A stretch of 48,231 nucleotides of DNA from the NCBI RefSeq assembly GCF_019655335.1, contig NZ_BPFD01000031.1, positions 1 to 48,231 of the forward strand. The letters run 5' to 3'. The notes beneath the pieces were generated by a model. That model saw only the letters and a program-made list of their open reading frames with translations. It searched no databases and had not been told where the DNA came from. This DNA comes from Shewanella hafniensis (lineage in GTDB: Bacteria > Pseudomonadota > Gammaproteobacteria > Enterobacterales > Shewanellaceae). Below are positions 1 to 8,965 of this stretch, in pieces (positions within the stretch are counted from its first letter, which is position 1; each line of letters starts with the position of its first letter). The position numbers were made by a program, and so were the translations under genes.

Positions 1-34
1 AAGTACCTCACTTTATCCCTCACTTTGAATCTAG

Positions 35-64
35 TATATTTATTATACTAGTATAATAAATATA
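35..64. repeat. Perfect 30-bp AT-rich palindrome
   Basis: Bases 35-64 equal their own reverse complement over all 30 positions. The centre is CTAG at 48-51 and everything else is A or T. The match stops at both edges (G34 opposite T65). It has no GC stem or T-run, so it is not an ordinary terminator. It lies about 170-200 bp upstream of the probable CsrB-type RNA. It could be a cruciform-forming site or a dimeric protein site; the sequence does not say which. Confidence 0.75.
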
Positions 65-229
65 TCATTATGATTTTATCAAGCTAAATATCGCCTATTT
101 TAGTGCCTTTTTCTATTATCTAATTATTTAAATTTTTCAACAGTTGGCGAACTAATTCAAGTTCATTAATTAGCTAACGGGAAAGATCAGACAAGCATAA
201 CTTTTATGCCTGAACAATTTACCGATCAC

Positions 230-690
230 ATCAGAGTCTAAGGAATACACCATCCCCTCGGAGTTGCCGCAGGACGAATAGAACTCTTAATTTAATAAAG
301 AGTACGTGAGTCTCGCCATGGTCGCTCTCGTGCATTCATGCACTTTACGACATTCAGGCATCCAGCCTATCAGATGCCGAACTGAAGTTCTTTACTGGGA
401 TGTAAACCCGAAAAGATCGGACATATTTGTTAACGTTTATTCTTCAAGTTTGAATCTTCGGACTTTACGGATTATCAGGTATACGCAGGACTTAAAAAGA
501 ATTAAGCACTGCCATGGAAGTGACCGTTGACGGCATGGATGCCGTCGTCGAGCCCTCAGGGATGAGTTCATGGCGAGTCACTGGAATGACAGAGCTTAAT
601 CAGTTACTGCGCACTACTCTCTCAAAATCTGAGCATTCAATAGAACATAAAAAAGCCCCGCAGTGTTTAGCACTGCGGGGCTTTTCTCTT
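230..690 (+). ncRNA. csrB: CsrB-type sRNA sequestering CsrA (probable)
   Basis: RNAs of the CsrB/CsrC/RsmZ type titrate the translational regulator CsrA through many GGA motifs shown in hairpin loops. Between about 240 and 590 I count 12 GGA trinucleotides. Several sit exactly in a loop: 391-406 (TTTAC, loop TGGGAT, GTAAA), 529-546 (GACGGCA, loop TGGA, TGCCGTC), 555-566 (CTCA, loop GGGA, TGAG), 577-590 (GTCA, loop CTGGAA, TGAC) and weaker 507-522. CAGGACG at 270-276 matches the E. coli CsrB repeat form. The region ends in a strong terminator hairpin at 650-684. The short ORFs across it lack an RBS and family likeness, so I treat it as non-coding. The 5' end is not resolved (anywhere from about 190 to 300), no promoter or UvrY/GacA site was identified, and the length of about 450 nt is approximate. 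Family assignment rests on architecture alone. Confidence 0.72.
646..690. terminator. Bidirectional terminator, CsrB-type RNA / dnaJ
   Basis: The stem GCCCCGCAGTG pairs with CACTGCGGGGC around a TTTAG loop (about 654-680). It is flanked by an A-run on the left, which gives a T-run for the minus-strand dnaK-dnaJ transcript, and by CTTTTCTCTT on the right for the plus-strand sRNA. It separates two convergent units. Confidence 0.85.
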
Positions 691-731
691 CTAGTGCGCT
701 GCTAACATAACAGCAGCGCTATCAAACCAAG

Positions 732-1865
732 TTAGCTATTCAGATCTTGAAAGAACTTTTTCACGCCATCGAAAAAGCCCTCAGCCTTTGGGCTGTGCTT
801 CTTTGACTCACCGGTTAAGGTGGCTTCAAATTCGCGTAACAGTTCTTTTTGGCGATCGTTTAAGTTAACTGGGGTTTCCATAACCACTTTGCAGAGCAAG
901 TCACCTACCGCATGGCTGCGAACCGACTTGACGCCTTTGCCACGTAAACGGAACATACGGCCCGTTTGCGTTTCGGCTGGGATCTTCAGGCTGACTTTAC
1001 CATCCAGTGTTGGCACTTCAATCTCACCGCCTAGGGCCGCTTTACTGAAGGATATAGGCACTTCGCAGTAAAGGTTATTGCCATCACGGACGAAAATCGC
1101 ATGCTCACGCACACTGACCTGAACGTATAAATCCCCTGGAGGCGCGCCAAACTCACCCGCTTCGCCTTCACCCGCTAAACGGATACGGTCGCCCGTATCG
1201 ACGCCAGCCGGGATCTTAACCGATAAGGTCTTGCTCTTTTCAACACGGCCATCGCCATGACACTTAGTGCAAGGATCTTTGATGATCTTGCCGCGGCCAT
1301 GACAGGTTGGACAAGGCTGTTGCACCGCAAAGAAACCTTGGCGCATTTGCACTTGGCCTTGACCATGACAGGTGCCACAGGTGGTTGCAGAGGTGCCTTT
1401 TTTCGCGCCGCTGCCTTCACACAGATCGCAAGTCGCCAGTGTTGGAATCCGCAGTTCTTTGGTTAAGCCTTTAACGGCTTCTTCCAGTGATAACTCTAGG
1501 TTGTAACGTAAATCTGAGCCGCGGGCCGCTTGGCGTTGACCGCCACGACGTCCACCGCCGAAAATATCGCCAAAGACATCACCGAAAATATCGCCGAAAT
1601 CGCCTTGACCACCACCGTAACCACCGCCACCGCGATTAGGATCCACACCCGCATGACCAAATTGGTCGTAGGCCGCTTTTTTGTCGGCGTCGGTTAGGAT
1701 CTCGTAGGCTTCTTTAATTTCTTTAAAGTTAGCTTCTGCGGTTTTGTCGCCTGGGTTGCGATCTGGGTGAAATTTCATGGCCAGACGTTTGTAGGCCTTT
1801 TTAATTTCACGTTCGCTAGTGTCACGACTGACACCTAATACTTCGTAGTAATCTCGCTTTGACAT
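732..1865 (-). CDS. dnaJ: Chaperone DnaJ (Hsp40)
   Basis: Co-chaperone that stimulates the DnaK ATPase and delivers unfolded substrates in the cytoplasm. The 377-residue product is a full-length type I J-protein. It has an N-terminal J domain with the HPD triad (about residues 33-35), a Gly/Phe-rich linker (about 75-105), then four CxxCxGxG zinc-finger repeats ([32 protein letters not shown]) and the two C-terminal substrate-binding beta domains. It lies 110 bp downstream of dnaK on the same strand and should be co-transcribed from the heat-shock promoters upstream of dnaK. A strong intercistronic hairpin at 1898-1926 may set the DnaK to DnaJ ratio. The gene ends at the bidirectional terminator near 650-684. 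Confidence 0.98.
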   Translation of the reverse strand: MSKRDYYEVLGVSRDTSEREIKKAYKRLAMKFHPDRNPGDKTAEANFKEIKEAYEILTDADKKAAYDQFGHAGVDPNRGGGGYGGGQGDFGDIFGDVFGDIFGGGRRGGQRQAARGSDLRYNLELSLEEAVKGLTKELRIPTLATCDLCEGSGAKKGTSATTCGTCHGQGQVQMRQGFFAVQQPCPTCHGRGKIIKDPCTKCHGDGRVEKSKTLSVKIPAGVDTGDRIRLAGEGEAGEFGAPPGDLYVQVSVREHAIFVRDGNNLYCEVPISFSKAALGGEIEVPTLDGKVSLKIPAETQTGRMFRLRGKGVKSVRSHAVGDLLCKVVMETPVNLNDRQKELLREFEATLTGESKKHSPKAEGFFDGVKKFFQDLNS

Positions 1866-1897
1866 AATCTCATGCTTCTCAGCTGGTGTTGAACAAA

Positions 1898-1926
1898 CGG
1901 GCGTTAGGGTTGCCCCGTAACGCCCG
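1898..1926 (-). other. dnaK-dnaJ intercistronic hairpin
   Basis: CGGGCGTTA at 1898-1906 pairs with TAACGCCCG at 1918-1926. Inside it GGG/CCC closes a 4-base loop, with one bulged base. The stem is very stable but is not followed by a real T-run on the minus strand, so it is more likely an mRNA-stability or partial-termination element than a full terminator. Confidence 0.6.
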
Positions 1927-1975
1927 CCTAGAAATTAACGCTTTGAAATCAATCTATTTGATTGATGACAAGTCA

Positions 1976-3895
1976 TTATTTCTTGTCGTCTTTCACTTCT
2001 TCGAATTCAGCATCGACAACGTCATCGGCAGCAGCGTTAGCCTGTTTGCCCGCGTCGGCATTGTCGCCGCCTTGAGCTTGAGACTTAGCTTGAGCGATTT
2101 CCATCAGCTTAGCAGATGCTTCGATTAAGTTTTGAGTTGCCTTTTCAATGGCTTCTTTGTCATTGCCTTTGATGGCAGTGTCAACAGCATCCATTGCAGC
2201 TTGGATTTTCTCTTTATCTTCGCTTGGCAGTGCATCGCCCGCTTCTTCTACTTGTTTCTTAGTTGCGTGAACTAAGCCGTCAGCTTGGTTGCGTGATTGC
2301 ACTAACTCTTCAAACTTTTTGTCTTCATCTGCGTGAGCTTCGGCATCACGTACCATTTGTGCCACTTCTTCTTCGCTTAAGCCAGAAGAAGCTTTGATGG
2401 TGATGTTTTGTTTCTTGCCGGTTTTCTTGTCTGTCGCAGACACATGCAGAATACCGTCGGCATCGATGTCGAACATCACTTCAATTTGTGGCTGGCCACG
2501 TGGAGCTGGCTCAATACCGTCTAAGTTGAACTGACCTAATGACTTGTTCGCGCTCGCTTGCTTACGCTCACCTTGCAGTACGTGAATGGTCACTGCGTTT
2601 TGGTTGTCATCGGCTGTTGAGAACACTTGCTGCGCCTTAGTAGGAATAGTGGTGTTCTTTTCAATCAACTTAGTCATCACGCTGCCCATGGTTTCGATAC
2701 CCAGAGACAGTGGTGTTACGTCTAACAGTAATACGTCTTTCACGTCGCCTGACAGTACGCCCGCTTGAATTGCAGCACCTACTGCTACCGCTTCGTCTGG
2801 GTTTACGTCTTTACGGGGTTCTTTGCCGAAGAAGTTTGTCACTGCTTCTTGAACCTTAGGCATACGTGTTTGACCACCCACTAGAATCACTTCGTTGATG
2901 TCTGTTACAGATAAATCTGCATCAGCCAGGGCAACTTTCAGTGGCTCTAATGTACGGATAATCAAGTCTTCAACCAGTGATTCCAATTTAGCACGAGTGA
3001 TTTTAATCACTAAATGCTTAGGACCTGTTGCGTCTGCCGTAATGTATGGCAGGTTCACTTCAGTGTGGTTGGTGCTTGAAAGTTCAATTTTCGCTTTTTC
3101 TGCTGCTTCTTTCAGACGTTGCATTGCTAATGGATCTTTACGCAGATCTAAGCCTTGCTCTTTCTTGAATTCGTCAGCTAAGTAGTTGATCAAACGGTTG
3201 TCAAAGTCTTCACCACCTAAGTGGGTGTCACCGTTGGTTGCCAACACTTCAAAAGTTTGGTCGCCATCGTTGCTGTCGATTTCGATGATAGAGATATCGA
3301 ATGTACCACCACCTAAATCGTATACCGCAACAATGTTGTCGCCTTGTTTCTTATCGATACCATAGGCTAATGCTGCAGCCGTTGGTTCGTTGATAATACG
3401 TTTAACATCAAGACCTGCGATACGACCCGCATCTTTAGTCGCTTGACGTTGTGAATCGTTAAAGTAAGCAGGAACAGTAATAACCGCTTCTGTTACTTCT
3501 TCACCTAAAAAGTCTTCTGCGGTTTTCTTCATCTTTTTCAAGATTTCTGCAGAAACTTGTGGTGGAGCCATCTTGTTGCCACGCGATTCAACCCATGCAT
3601 CACCGTTGTCGGCTGCAATGATTTTGAATGGCATGATGTTCACGTCACGTTGGACTTCGTCATCTTTAAAGCGACGACCAATCAAACGCTTAATCGCGAA
3701 GAATGTGTTAGTTGGGTTAGTCACAGCTTGACGTTTTGCTGGCGAACCGACAATGGTTTCATCATCTGTATAAGCGATGATTGACGGGGTTGTGCGATCG
3801 CCTTCAGCGTTTTCTAACACACGTGCTTTGCCACCATCGAGGACAGCTACACAAGAGTTTGTTGTGCCTAAGTCGATACCAATAATTTTACCCAT
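1976..3895 (-). CDS. dnaK: Chaperone DnaK (Hsp70)
   Basis: ATP-dependent Hsp70 chaperone of the cytoplasm, working with DnaJ and GrpE. The 639 residues match the normal length. The ATPase domain starts [17 protein letters not shown], with the phosphate-loop motif [10 protein letters not shown] near residue 195. The linker is [15 protein letters not shown] (about 388-402), followed by the peptide-binding domain and the helical lid. The C-terminal tail ends EEVKDDKK, an EEV-type tail typical of bacterial DnaK. It is the first gene of dnaK-dnaJ. Two sigma-32-like promoters lie 50-140 bp upstream, so strong heat induction is expected. Nothing is missing or unusual. Confidence 0.99.
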   Translation of the reverse strand: MGKIIGIDLGTTNSCVAVLDGGKARVLENAEGDRTTPSIIAYTDDETIVGSPAKRQAVTNPTNTFFAIKRLIGRRFKDDEVQRDVNIMPFKIIAADNGDAWVESRGNKMAPPQVSAEILKKMKKTAEDFLGEEVTEAVITVPAYFNDSQRQATKDAGRIAGLDVKRIINEPTAAALAYGIDKKQGDNIVAVYDLGGGTFDISIIEIDSNDGDQTFEVLATNGDTHLGGEDFDNRLINYLADEFKKEQGLDLRKDPLAMQRLKEAAEKAKIELSSTNHTEVNLPYITADATGPKHLVIKITRAKLESLVEDLIIRTLEPLKVALADADLSVTDINEVILVGGQTRMPKVQEAVTNFFGKEPRKDVNPDEAVAVGAAIQAGVLSGDVKDVLLLDVTPLSLGIETMGSVMTKLIEKNTTIPTKAQQVFSTADDNQNAVTIHVLQGERKQASANKSLGQFNLDGIEPAPRGQPQIEVMFDIDADGILHVSATDKKTGKKQNITIKASSGLSEEEVAQMVRDAEAHADEDKKFEELVQSRNQADGLVHATKKQVEEAGDALPSEDKEKIQAAMDAVDTAIKGNDKEAIEKATQNLIEASAKLMEIAQAKSQAQGGDNADAGKQANAAADDVVDAEFEEVKDDKK

Positions 3896-3945
3896 GAGGT
3901 CCTCCGAAAAATTTCATTCAATCTAAATTTGTTTAGTTGGTTTTG

Positions 3946-3974
3946 ATATGGGGCTAGACGGTTGAAATATCAAG
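3946..3974 (-). promoter_or_regulatory. Sigma-32 promoter of dnaK (proximal)
   Basis: On the minus strand CTTGATA (3968-3974) is followed by 14 bases and CCCCATAT (3946-3953). This is close to the RpoH consensus CTTGAAA, 11-16 bases, CCCCATNT. It lies about 50 bp upstream of the dnaK start codon. Confidence 0.85.
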
Positions 3975-4008
3975 TCCATCGTTGGCCACCTTCTCTGCCT
4001 TGATACCT

Positions 4009-4036
4009 ATATTGGGACAGGGAAATTAATTACAAG
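4009..4036 (-). promoter_or_regulatory. Second sigma-32-like promoter of dnaK (distal)
   Basis: On the minus strand CTTGTAA (4030-4036), 13 bases, then CCCAATAT (4009-4016). It is a weaker match than the proximal site. Two heat-shock promoters in front of dnaK is also the E. coli arrangement. Confidence 0.5.
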
Positions 4037-4183
4037 GGCGAAGAAAAAAATTTTCTGATTTATCTTTCTCGCATCTACAGCGGGATAAAATATCCAAGCA
4101 GATAAAATAGTCTTGCTTATCAACTAAAGCTGTTATTCAATCTGCCCACATTTGGCGGATGTTTATCCAGGTAAGGTAGCAGA

Positions 4184-5110
4184 GTGAAGTCTTCAAATTT
4201 AGCGTACGTGTATGGCATGGCGGCAGTCTTCCTCTGGTCTACTGTGGCCACGGCCTTTAAGATTGCCTTGAGTTACTACACACCGCTGCAACTGGTGTTT
4301 GTTGCCGTACTCACGTCGATTATTGCCCTTGGCGGAATCCTTGCTTGGCAAAAAAAGCTTTCCTTACTCAAGCAACAGTTTTTACGCCGCCCCATGTTTT
4401 ATCTGGTGACTGGGCTCATCAATCCCTTCCTCTACTATGTCGTACTGTTTAAAGCGTATTCCTTACTGCCAGCGCAGCAAGCGTTGTCACTTAATTACAC
4501 TTGGGCGGTATTACTGCCGTTACTGGCCGCGCCTTTGTTAAAGCAACATTTGCGTAAGAGCGACATTGCAGCGGCGCTGATTGCCTACACTGGCGTGTTT
4601 ATCATTGCCACCGGCGGTGATATCAGCGGCTTTAGCTTTGATAGCCCGCTCGGGATCGGCCTTGCACTGACCAGCACAGTTCTCTGGTGCCTATATTGGA
4701 TCGTCAACACCAAAGATCAAGGCGATCCCGTGGTGAGTTTATTATTGAGTTTTGTTATCGGCTTACCTTTTATTGCCGTCACCTTAGTACTGACAGATAC
4801 CCTGCCCAGTTTTAGCCTTAAGGCAATATTTGCAGGTATGTATGTGGGCTTGTTCGAGATGGGCATTACTTTTGTGCTCTGGTTAATGGCGCTAAAAACC
4901 GCCACTCGTACTGCCAACATTAGCACTATGGTGTTTTTATCCCCAGTGATGTCGATTGGGTTTATTGCGTGGATTTTGCAGGAAACGATAGCGATGGCGA
5001 CCTATCTCGGTTTGGCGTTTATTTTGTCAGGAATGATGTTGCAGCAACTTTGGCCCCGTTTTACCGAGCGCAAAAGCAAGATAAGCCCAAAGCCAAAGCT
5101 CGCTAAATGA
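4184..5110 (+). CDS. EamA/DMT-family transporter
   Basis: Inner-membrane drug/metabolite transporter superfamily protein of 308 residues with about ten hydrophobic segments forming two EamA repeats, the usual size for the family. The start is GTG at 4184, preceded by AAGGT. The first helix begins right after the N-terminus (YVYGMAAVFLWSTVATAFKIAL). The second repeat begins near residue 155 (GIGLALTSTVLWCLYWIV). The C-terminus is a short Lys-rich tail. Family members export amino acids, nucleosides or other small metabolites; the substrate here cannot be told. It is transcribed away from dnaK and looks monocistronic. A hairpin with stem TTGGCTCA at 5148-5169 follows but lacks a T-run. Confidence 0.9.
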   Translation: MKSSNLAYVYGMAAVFLWSTVATAFKIALSYYTPLQLVFVAVLTSIIALGGILAWQKKLSLLKQQFLRRPMFYLVTGLINPFLYYVVLFKAYSLLPAQQALSLNYTWAVLLPLLAAPLLKQHLRKSDIAAALIAYTGVFIIATGGDISGFSFDSPLGIGLALTSTVLWCLYWIVNTKDQGDPVVSLLLSFVIGLPFIAVTLVLTDTLPSFSLKAIFAGMYVGLFEMGITFVLWLMALKTATRTANISTMVFLSPVMSIGFIAWILQETIAMATYLGLAFILSGMMLQQLWPRFTERKSKISPKPKLAK

Positions 5111-5252
5111 TGACTGAGTCATGACTGAATCGTCGCCTGAAACAAACTTGGCTCACCGCAATGAGCCAACTAAAAAGCGTAAAAACCGAAGTGGCTAACG
5201 TTTTACCTCAAGATTAAGCGTTAATATCGCCCATTTTGTGAAGGAGTATAGA

Positions 5253-5729
5253 ATGACCCCGGCCGTTCGATTGGCGAAAAAAGCCAGCATTGCATTTGAT
5301 ATCTTAGAGTACAGCCACGATCCACACTGCGCCGCCTACGGCGAAGAAGCCGCTAACACCTTAGGGCTCGACCCTGCGCAAGTATTTAAAACCCTTTTAG
5401 TTGCCATCGACAAAGCCCATGCGCCGATTGCCGTCGCGCTTGTGCCCGTCGATCATCAGCTTAATCTAAAAGCCGTAGCTAAATGCTTAAAACAAAAGAA
5501 ACTGCAAATGGCCGATGCTGACCTAGCACAAAAATCCTCAGGCTATCTGGTCGGCGGAATTAGTCCGCTAGCGCAGAAAAAACAGTTGCCGACCATAATT
5601 GATGCCAGCGCTCAAGGCTTCGACAGGATTTATGTCAGCGCGGGCAGACGCGGTTTAGAGATAAGCATAGCGGCTACTGACTTAGCCCAGCTTTGCAAAG
5701 GTGAATTTGCCGATATAAAGACGCTTTAA
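5253..5729 (+). CDS. ybaK: YbaK/EbsC-type Cys-tRNA(Pro) deacylase
   Basis: Trans-editing enzyme that hydrolyses Cys mischarged on tRNA(Pro), in the cytoplasm. The protein follows E. coli YbaK along its length: MTPAVRLAKK at the N-terminus, GLDPAQVFKTLLV with the conserved Lys, the STGYLVGG-like segment KSSGYLVGGISPLAQKK, then LPTIIDASAQ and YVSAGRRGLEI. An upstream in-frame GTG at 5238 would add five residues, but AAGGAG at 5241-5246 is placed correctly for ATG 5253, giving 158 residues as in the family. There is no partner gene in the immediate context. Confidence 0.95.
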   Translation: MTPAVRLAKKASIAFDILEYSHDPHCAAYGEEAANTLGLDPAQVFKTLLVAIDKAHAPIAVALVPVDHQLNLKAVAKCLKQKKLQMADADLAQKSSGYLVGGISPLAQKKQLPTIIDASAQGFDRIYVSAGRRGLEISIAATDLAQLCKGEFADIKTL

Positions 5730-5930
5730 GCTATTCAGGCCACATTAAGCACAAGTTATTCGACGTTAAGTAAGTCACTCCACCTTATGCAACATGCGCT
5801 CATGTTGAATAAATGGTGAACAAGACTCCAACGACAGCAGCGTATTGAGCATGCAATAGAAAGCGTTTGATAAAGCCGAGATATCCGTCTATAAATTGTA
5901 CTGAGGTACAAATCGACTAAGGATAGTCAG

Positions 5931-6233
5931 ATGGAAAAATCAACCCAATGGAACCCAGAAAATAGCATCAGCCCAATCAGCTGGTGCGCTATGCTACTCT
6001 GCATCGCCTTATTTATTTATGAGCATTTCTGGGGAAACAGTTTTACCACTATGGTAGTCATGCTCTATTGCAGTTTTATGCTGCCATCGGTATTACTCAC
6101 CCGCAGAGTGCAGGAAAAGTACTTTATTTATACCTTGGAATACATCAAGGCCTTTCGTAGATTCACTACCGTCATGTCGACGCTATTTTTCTGTATCTGG
6201 TTACTTGCCACTTATACGCCGCTACTCCATTAA
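5931..6233 (+). CDS. Small inner-membrane protein, unknown function
   Basis: A 100-residue protein starting at an ATG preceded by AAGGA with good spacing. It has a polar N-terminus (about 18 residues), two adjoining hydrophobic segments (about 19-33 and 39-58), a charged connector containing RRVQEKYFIYTLEYIKAFRR, and a third hydrophobic segment near 79-97. That predicts three membrane spans. I do not recognise the family. A hairpin TTGTAC-TGAG-GTACAA lies just upstream of the RBS (about 5896-5912). The 200 bp before it holds no other gene I can see. Confidence 0.7.
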   Translation: MEKSTQWNPENSISPISWCAMLLCIALFIYEHFWGNSFTTMVVMLYCSFMLPSVLLTRRVQEKYFIYTLEYIKAFRRFTTVMSTLFFCIWLLATYTPLLH

Positions 6234-6298
6234 TGCGCAAACAGACACTGCCATAAATAGACAGTGCAAATTGGTACTTACAATCAAACATTGCGAAC

Positions 6299-6333
6299 AA
6301 AAAAAAGCCGTCAACGTAATGCGTTAACGGCTT
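6299..6333 (-). terminator. Terminator of proBA
   Basis: On the minus strand AAGCCGT and AACG arms close around a 5-base loop (6305-6333, one mismatch). They are followed by eight T (plus-strand A-run 6299-6306). It lies about 22 bp past the proA stop codon. Confidence 0.85.
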
Positions 6334-6354
6334 TAATTTTATGGTTTTTAACCA

Positions 6355-7632
6355 CTAAACACGGCTTGTGTAATCACCCCAAGCTAACCACTTATACGTG
6401 GTTAATGCCTCAAGCCCCATAGGGCCGCGAGCATGGAGTTTTTGCGTGCTCACAGCGACTTCGGCGCCAAGGCCAAACTGACCGCCATCGGTAAAGCGCG
6501 TACTGGCATTGACATACACGGCAGCTGAGTTCACTTGGTTCATAAAGTGCGCCGCTGCATGAATGTCATCGGTCAAAATCGCTTCCGAATGGCCGCTAGA
6601 ATATTGGCGAATATGACTAACGGCAGCATCGATATCACTCACCACTTTAATGCCTAAGGTTAACGACAACCATTCGATGCCAAAATCCTCAGCCTTGGCG
6701 AGCGTCACATCAAACCCTAAACCATCTAACAGAGCGAAACTTTGCTCACAGACTGAAAAACGCACGCCTAAACGATGCAGATACTCGGCAATTTGCGGTA
6801 CAAAGGTGCTCGCCACATGCTCATCCACCAGCAAGGTATCAAGCGCATTACACACAGTTGGACGCTGCACTTTGGCGTTAGCGATCACCTCGAGAGCCCG
6901 TTCAAGATTGGCATTTTTATCGACATATAAATGGCAAATACCTATGCCGCCCAAAATCACCGGAATGGTCGCCTGCTCGGCACATAAGCGTTGCAGCGCT
7001 TGACCGCCACGCGGCACTATCATGTCGACATATTGATCGAGCTTAAGTAAACCTGTCACTAAAGCTCTGTCTGAAGAATCAATAAATTGCACCGCATCTA
7101 TCGGTAAACCTTGGGCGACAATCGCGCCGCGGATCACCTCACTAATGAGTTTATTCGATGCTAGGGTTTCTTTACCGCCACGGAGGATCACCGCATTACC
7201 GGTTTTAAGGGCAAGTACCGCGATATCGACAGTGACATTAGGCCGAGCCTCATAGATAACACCTATGACCCCAAGTGGTACTCGGCGGCGAGTCAGCCTT
7301 AAACCGTTATCTAATAACTTGCTGCCAAATTCTTCACCTACCGGATCGGCAAGACGGATCACATCACTAATATCACCGATAATGCCCGCCAGACGCGCAC
7401 CATCGAGCAACAGTCTGTCGATCATCGCATCCGTTAATCCATCGGCCTTAGCAGCGGCCACATCTTTAGCATTGGCGGCTAAAATCGCGGCGGCATTTTC
7501 CGTCAGCGCATCGGCGATGGCTTCGAGTAAGTCAGCCTTTTGGCTCGCGGTTAAATTGGCTAAGGCGTAACTTGCCTGTTTGGCATTATTACCAAGTTGC
7601 TGTAAATACTGTTCTTGATTAATTTGACTCAA
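6355..7632 (-). CDS. proA: Glutamate-5-semialdehyde dehydrogenase (gamma-glutamyl phosphate reductase)
   Basis: Second step of proline synthesis: NADPH-dependent reduction of gamma-glutamyl phosphate to glutamate semialdehyde, in the cytoplasm. The 425 residues are a normal length. The family pattern is clear: [35 protein letters not shown], then the catalytic Cys region [16 protein letters not shown], and [10 protein letters not shown] near the end. The start codon is TTG (7630-7632), with GAGG seven bases upstream and no alternative ATG nearby. It follows proB after 12 bp in one operon, and the pair ends at the terminator at 6299-6333. Confidence 0.97.
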   Translation of the reverse strand: MSQINQEQYLQQLGNNAKQASYALANLTASQKADLLEAIADALTENAAAILAANAKDVAAAKADGLTDAMIDRLLLDGARLAGIIGDISDVIRLADPVGEEFGSKLLDNGLRLTRRRVPLGVIGVIYEARPNVTVDIAVLALKTGNAVILRGGKETLASNKLISEVIRGAIVAQGLPIDAVQFIDSSDRALVTGLLKLDQYVDMIVPRGGQALQRLCAEQATIPVILGGIGICHLYVDKNANLERALEVIANAKVQRPTVCNALDTLLVDEHVASTFVPQIAEYLHRLGVRFSVCEQSFALLDGLGFDVTLAKAEDFGIEWLSLTLGIKVVSDIDAAVSHIRQYSSGHSEAILTDDIHAAAHFMNQVNSAAVYVNASTRFTDGGQFGLGAEVAVSTQKLHARGPMGLEALTTYKWLAWGDYTSRV

Positions 7633-7644
7633 AACAGACCTCGC

Positions 7645-8763
7645 TTATAAGACAACCATGTCGTTGCGGTGCACGATTGCGTCACCATAGTCATAACCGA
7701 GTAAAGACTCGATCTCGTCGGAATGCTTGCCCGCGATCAAACTCAGGGCTTGGCCGCAGTATCGTGTCATCCCTTTAGCAATCACTTTACCTTGTTGATC
7801 AACTAATTGCAGCGTAGCGCCGCGCTCAAACTGGCCTTTAACGCCGACGATACCTTTGGACAATAAGCTGCGGCCCTTGTCAGTCACAGCTTTGACCGCA
7901 CCGGCATCGAGTACTAAAGAACCTTGAGTCGCAGGGCCGGCTAGAATCCACTGTTTACGGCTTTCTAACGGGTTTTCAATCGCACTAAAATGCGTGCCAA
8001 CAGATTCCTTACTCACCACTTTTTTGATCACATCGGGATGATGGCCAGAAGCGATAACCACTTCGATGCCTGCACGGCGAGCAATATCCGCCGCTTCCAA
8101 TTTAGTCGACATTCCGCCCGTACCTAAACCCGAAACAGACCCGCCCGCTAACATACGTAGGCTGTCGTCAATCTTGACGACTTGGGAGATCAACTTAGCA
8201 TTCGGGTTAGTGCGTGGATCCGCATCGAATAAGCCCTTTTGATCCGTCAGTAAAATCAATAAGTCAGCATCGCATAAGAGTGCTGCGCGCGCCGATAGAT
8301 TGTCGTTATCACCGACTTTGATTTCATTGGTGGCAACGGCATCGTTTTCATTGATGATCGGCACAATATTATTGGCCAGCAAGGCATTAAGCGTGTCACG
8401 GGCGTTGAGGTAACGCTCCCTATCCTGCAAATCGGCGCGGGTCAGCAGCAATTGGCCGACATGCAGCCCATAAATACTAAAGAGTTGTGACCAAGCGAGG
8501 ATCAACTGACTTTGCCCGACAGCGGCTAACAATTGCTTATTGGCCATAGTGTCGGGCAGTATCGGGTATTGGAGATGTTCACGCCCAGCGGCAATGGCCC
8601 CTGAGGTGCATAATACGACTTCGACCCCTGACTTCATCAGTGCGGCCATTTGACGAGCAAGCTCAACCATGTGGGCTTTATCTAGCTGTTTACTGCCAGA
8701 GGTCAGCACACTCGTCCCTAACTTCACTACCACGCGGCGATACGCAATCTCACTTAAGTTCAT
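7645..8763 (-). CDS. proB: Glutamate 5-kinase
   Basis: Commits glutamate to proline by ATP-dependent phosphorylation. ProB of this form is feedback-inhibited by proline. It has 372 residues: an amino-acid kinase domain (about 1-255, starting with [13 protein letters not shown], with [22 protein letters not shown] and [15 protein letters not shown]) and a C-terminal PUA domain (about 277-355). It is first in the proBA operon. The ATG start lies in front of a 200-bp spacer shared with the terminator of the gene to its right. I could not pick a convincing promoter. Confidence 0.97.
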   Translation of the reverse strand: MNLSEIAYRRVVVKLGTSVLTSGSKQLDKAHMVELARQMAALMKSGVEVVLCTSGAIAAGREHLQYPILPDTMANKQLLAAVGQSQLILAWSQLFSIYGLHVGQLLLTRADLQDRERYLNARDTLNALLANNIVPIINENDAVATNEIKVGDNDNLSARAALLCDADLLILLTDQKGLFDADPRTNPNAKLISQVVKIDDSLRMLAGGSVSGLGTGGMSTKLEAADIARRAGIEVVIASGHHPDVIKKVVSKESVGTHFSAIENPLESRKQWILAGPATQGSLVLDAGAVKAVTDKGRSLLSKGIVGVKGQFERGATLQLVDQQGKVIAKGMTRYCGQALSLIAGKHSDEIESLLGYDYGDAIVHRNDMVVL

Positions 8764-8877
8764 TATTCATTTGTAACAAAATAACCGAACAATCCTTATA
8801 CCTAATCCGCTGAGTAATTGGTAGCAAGGAGTTATTAACTCGAGATAAATTTTCGTTTTTGCTTAGAATCGCGCATT

Positions 8878-8903
8878 AAAAAGGGCCATCGATTAGATGG
8901 CCC
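8878..8903 (-). terminator. Terminator of the NCS2 permease gene
   Basis: GGGCCATC (883-890 of the 8 kb block) pairs with GATGGCCC (8896-8903) around GATTA. Read on the minus strand it is followed by five T. It lies 60 bp past the permease stop codon and upstream of proB. Confidence 0.85.
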
Positions 8904-8965
8904 TCAAAAAATGTAAACAATCTACGTTGCGAGTTTTTACTGTGCAGGTGAATTAATCGACAGCA

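Noticed and set aside
306..705. Short plus-strand ORFs of 74 and 63 codons over the sRNA region
   Set aside because: No RBS in a suitable place, odd composition, and the region is fully explained by RNA hairpins with GGA loops.
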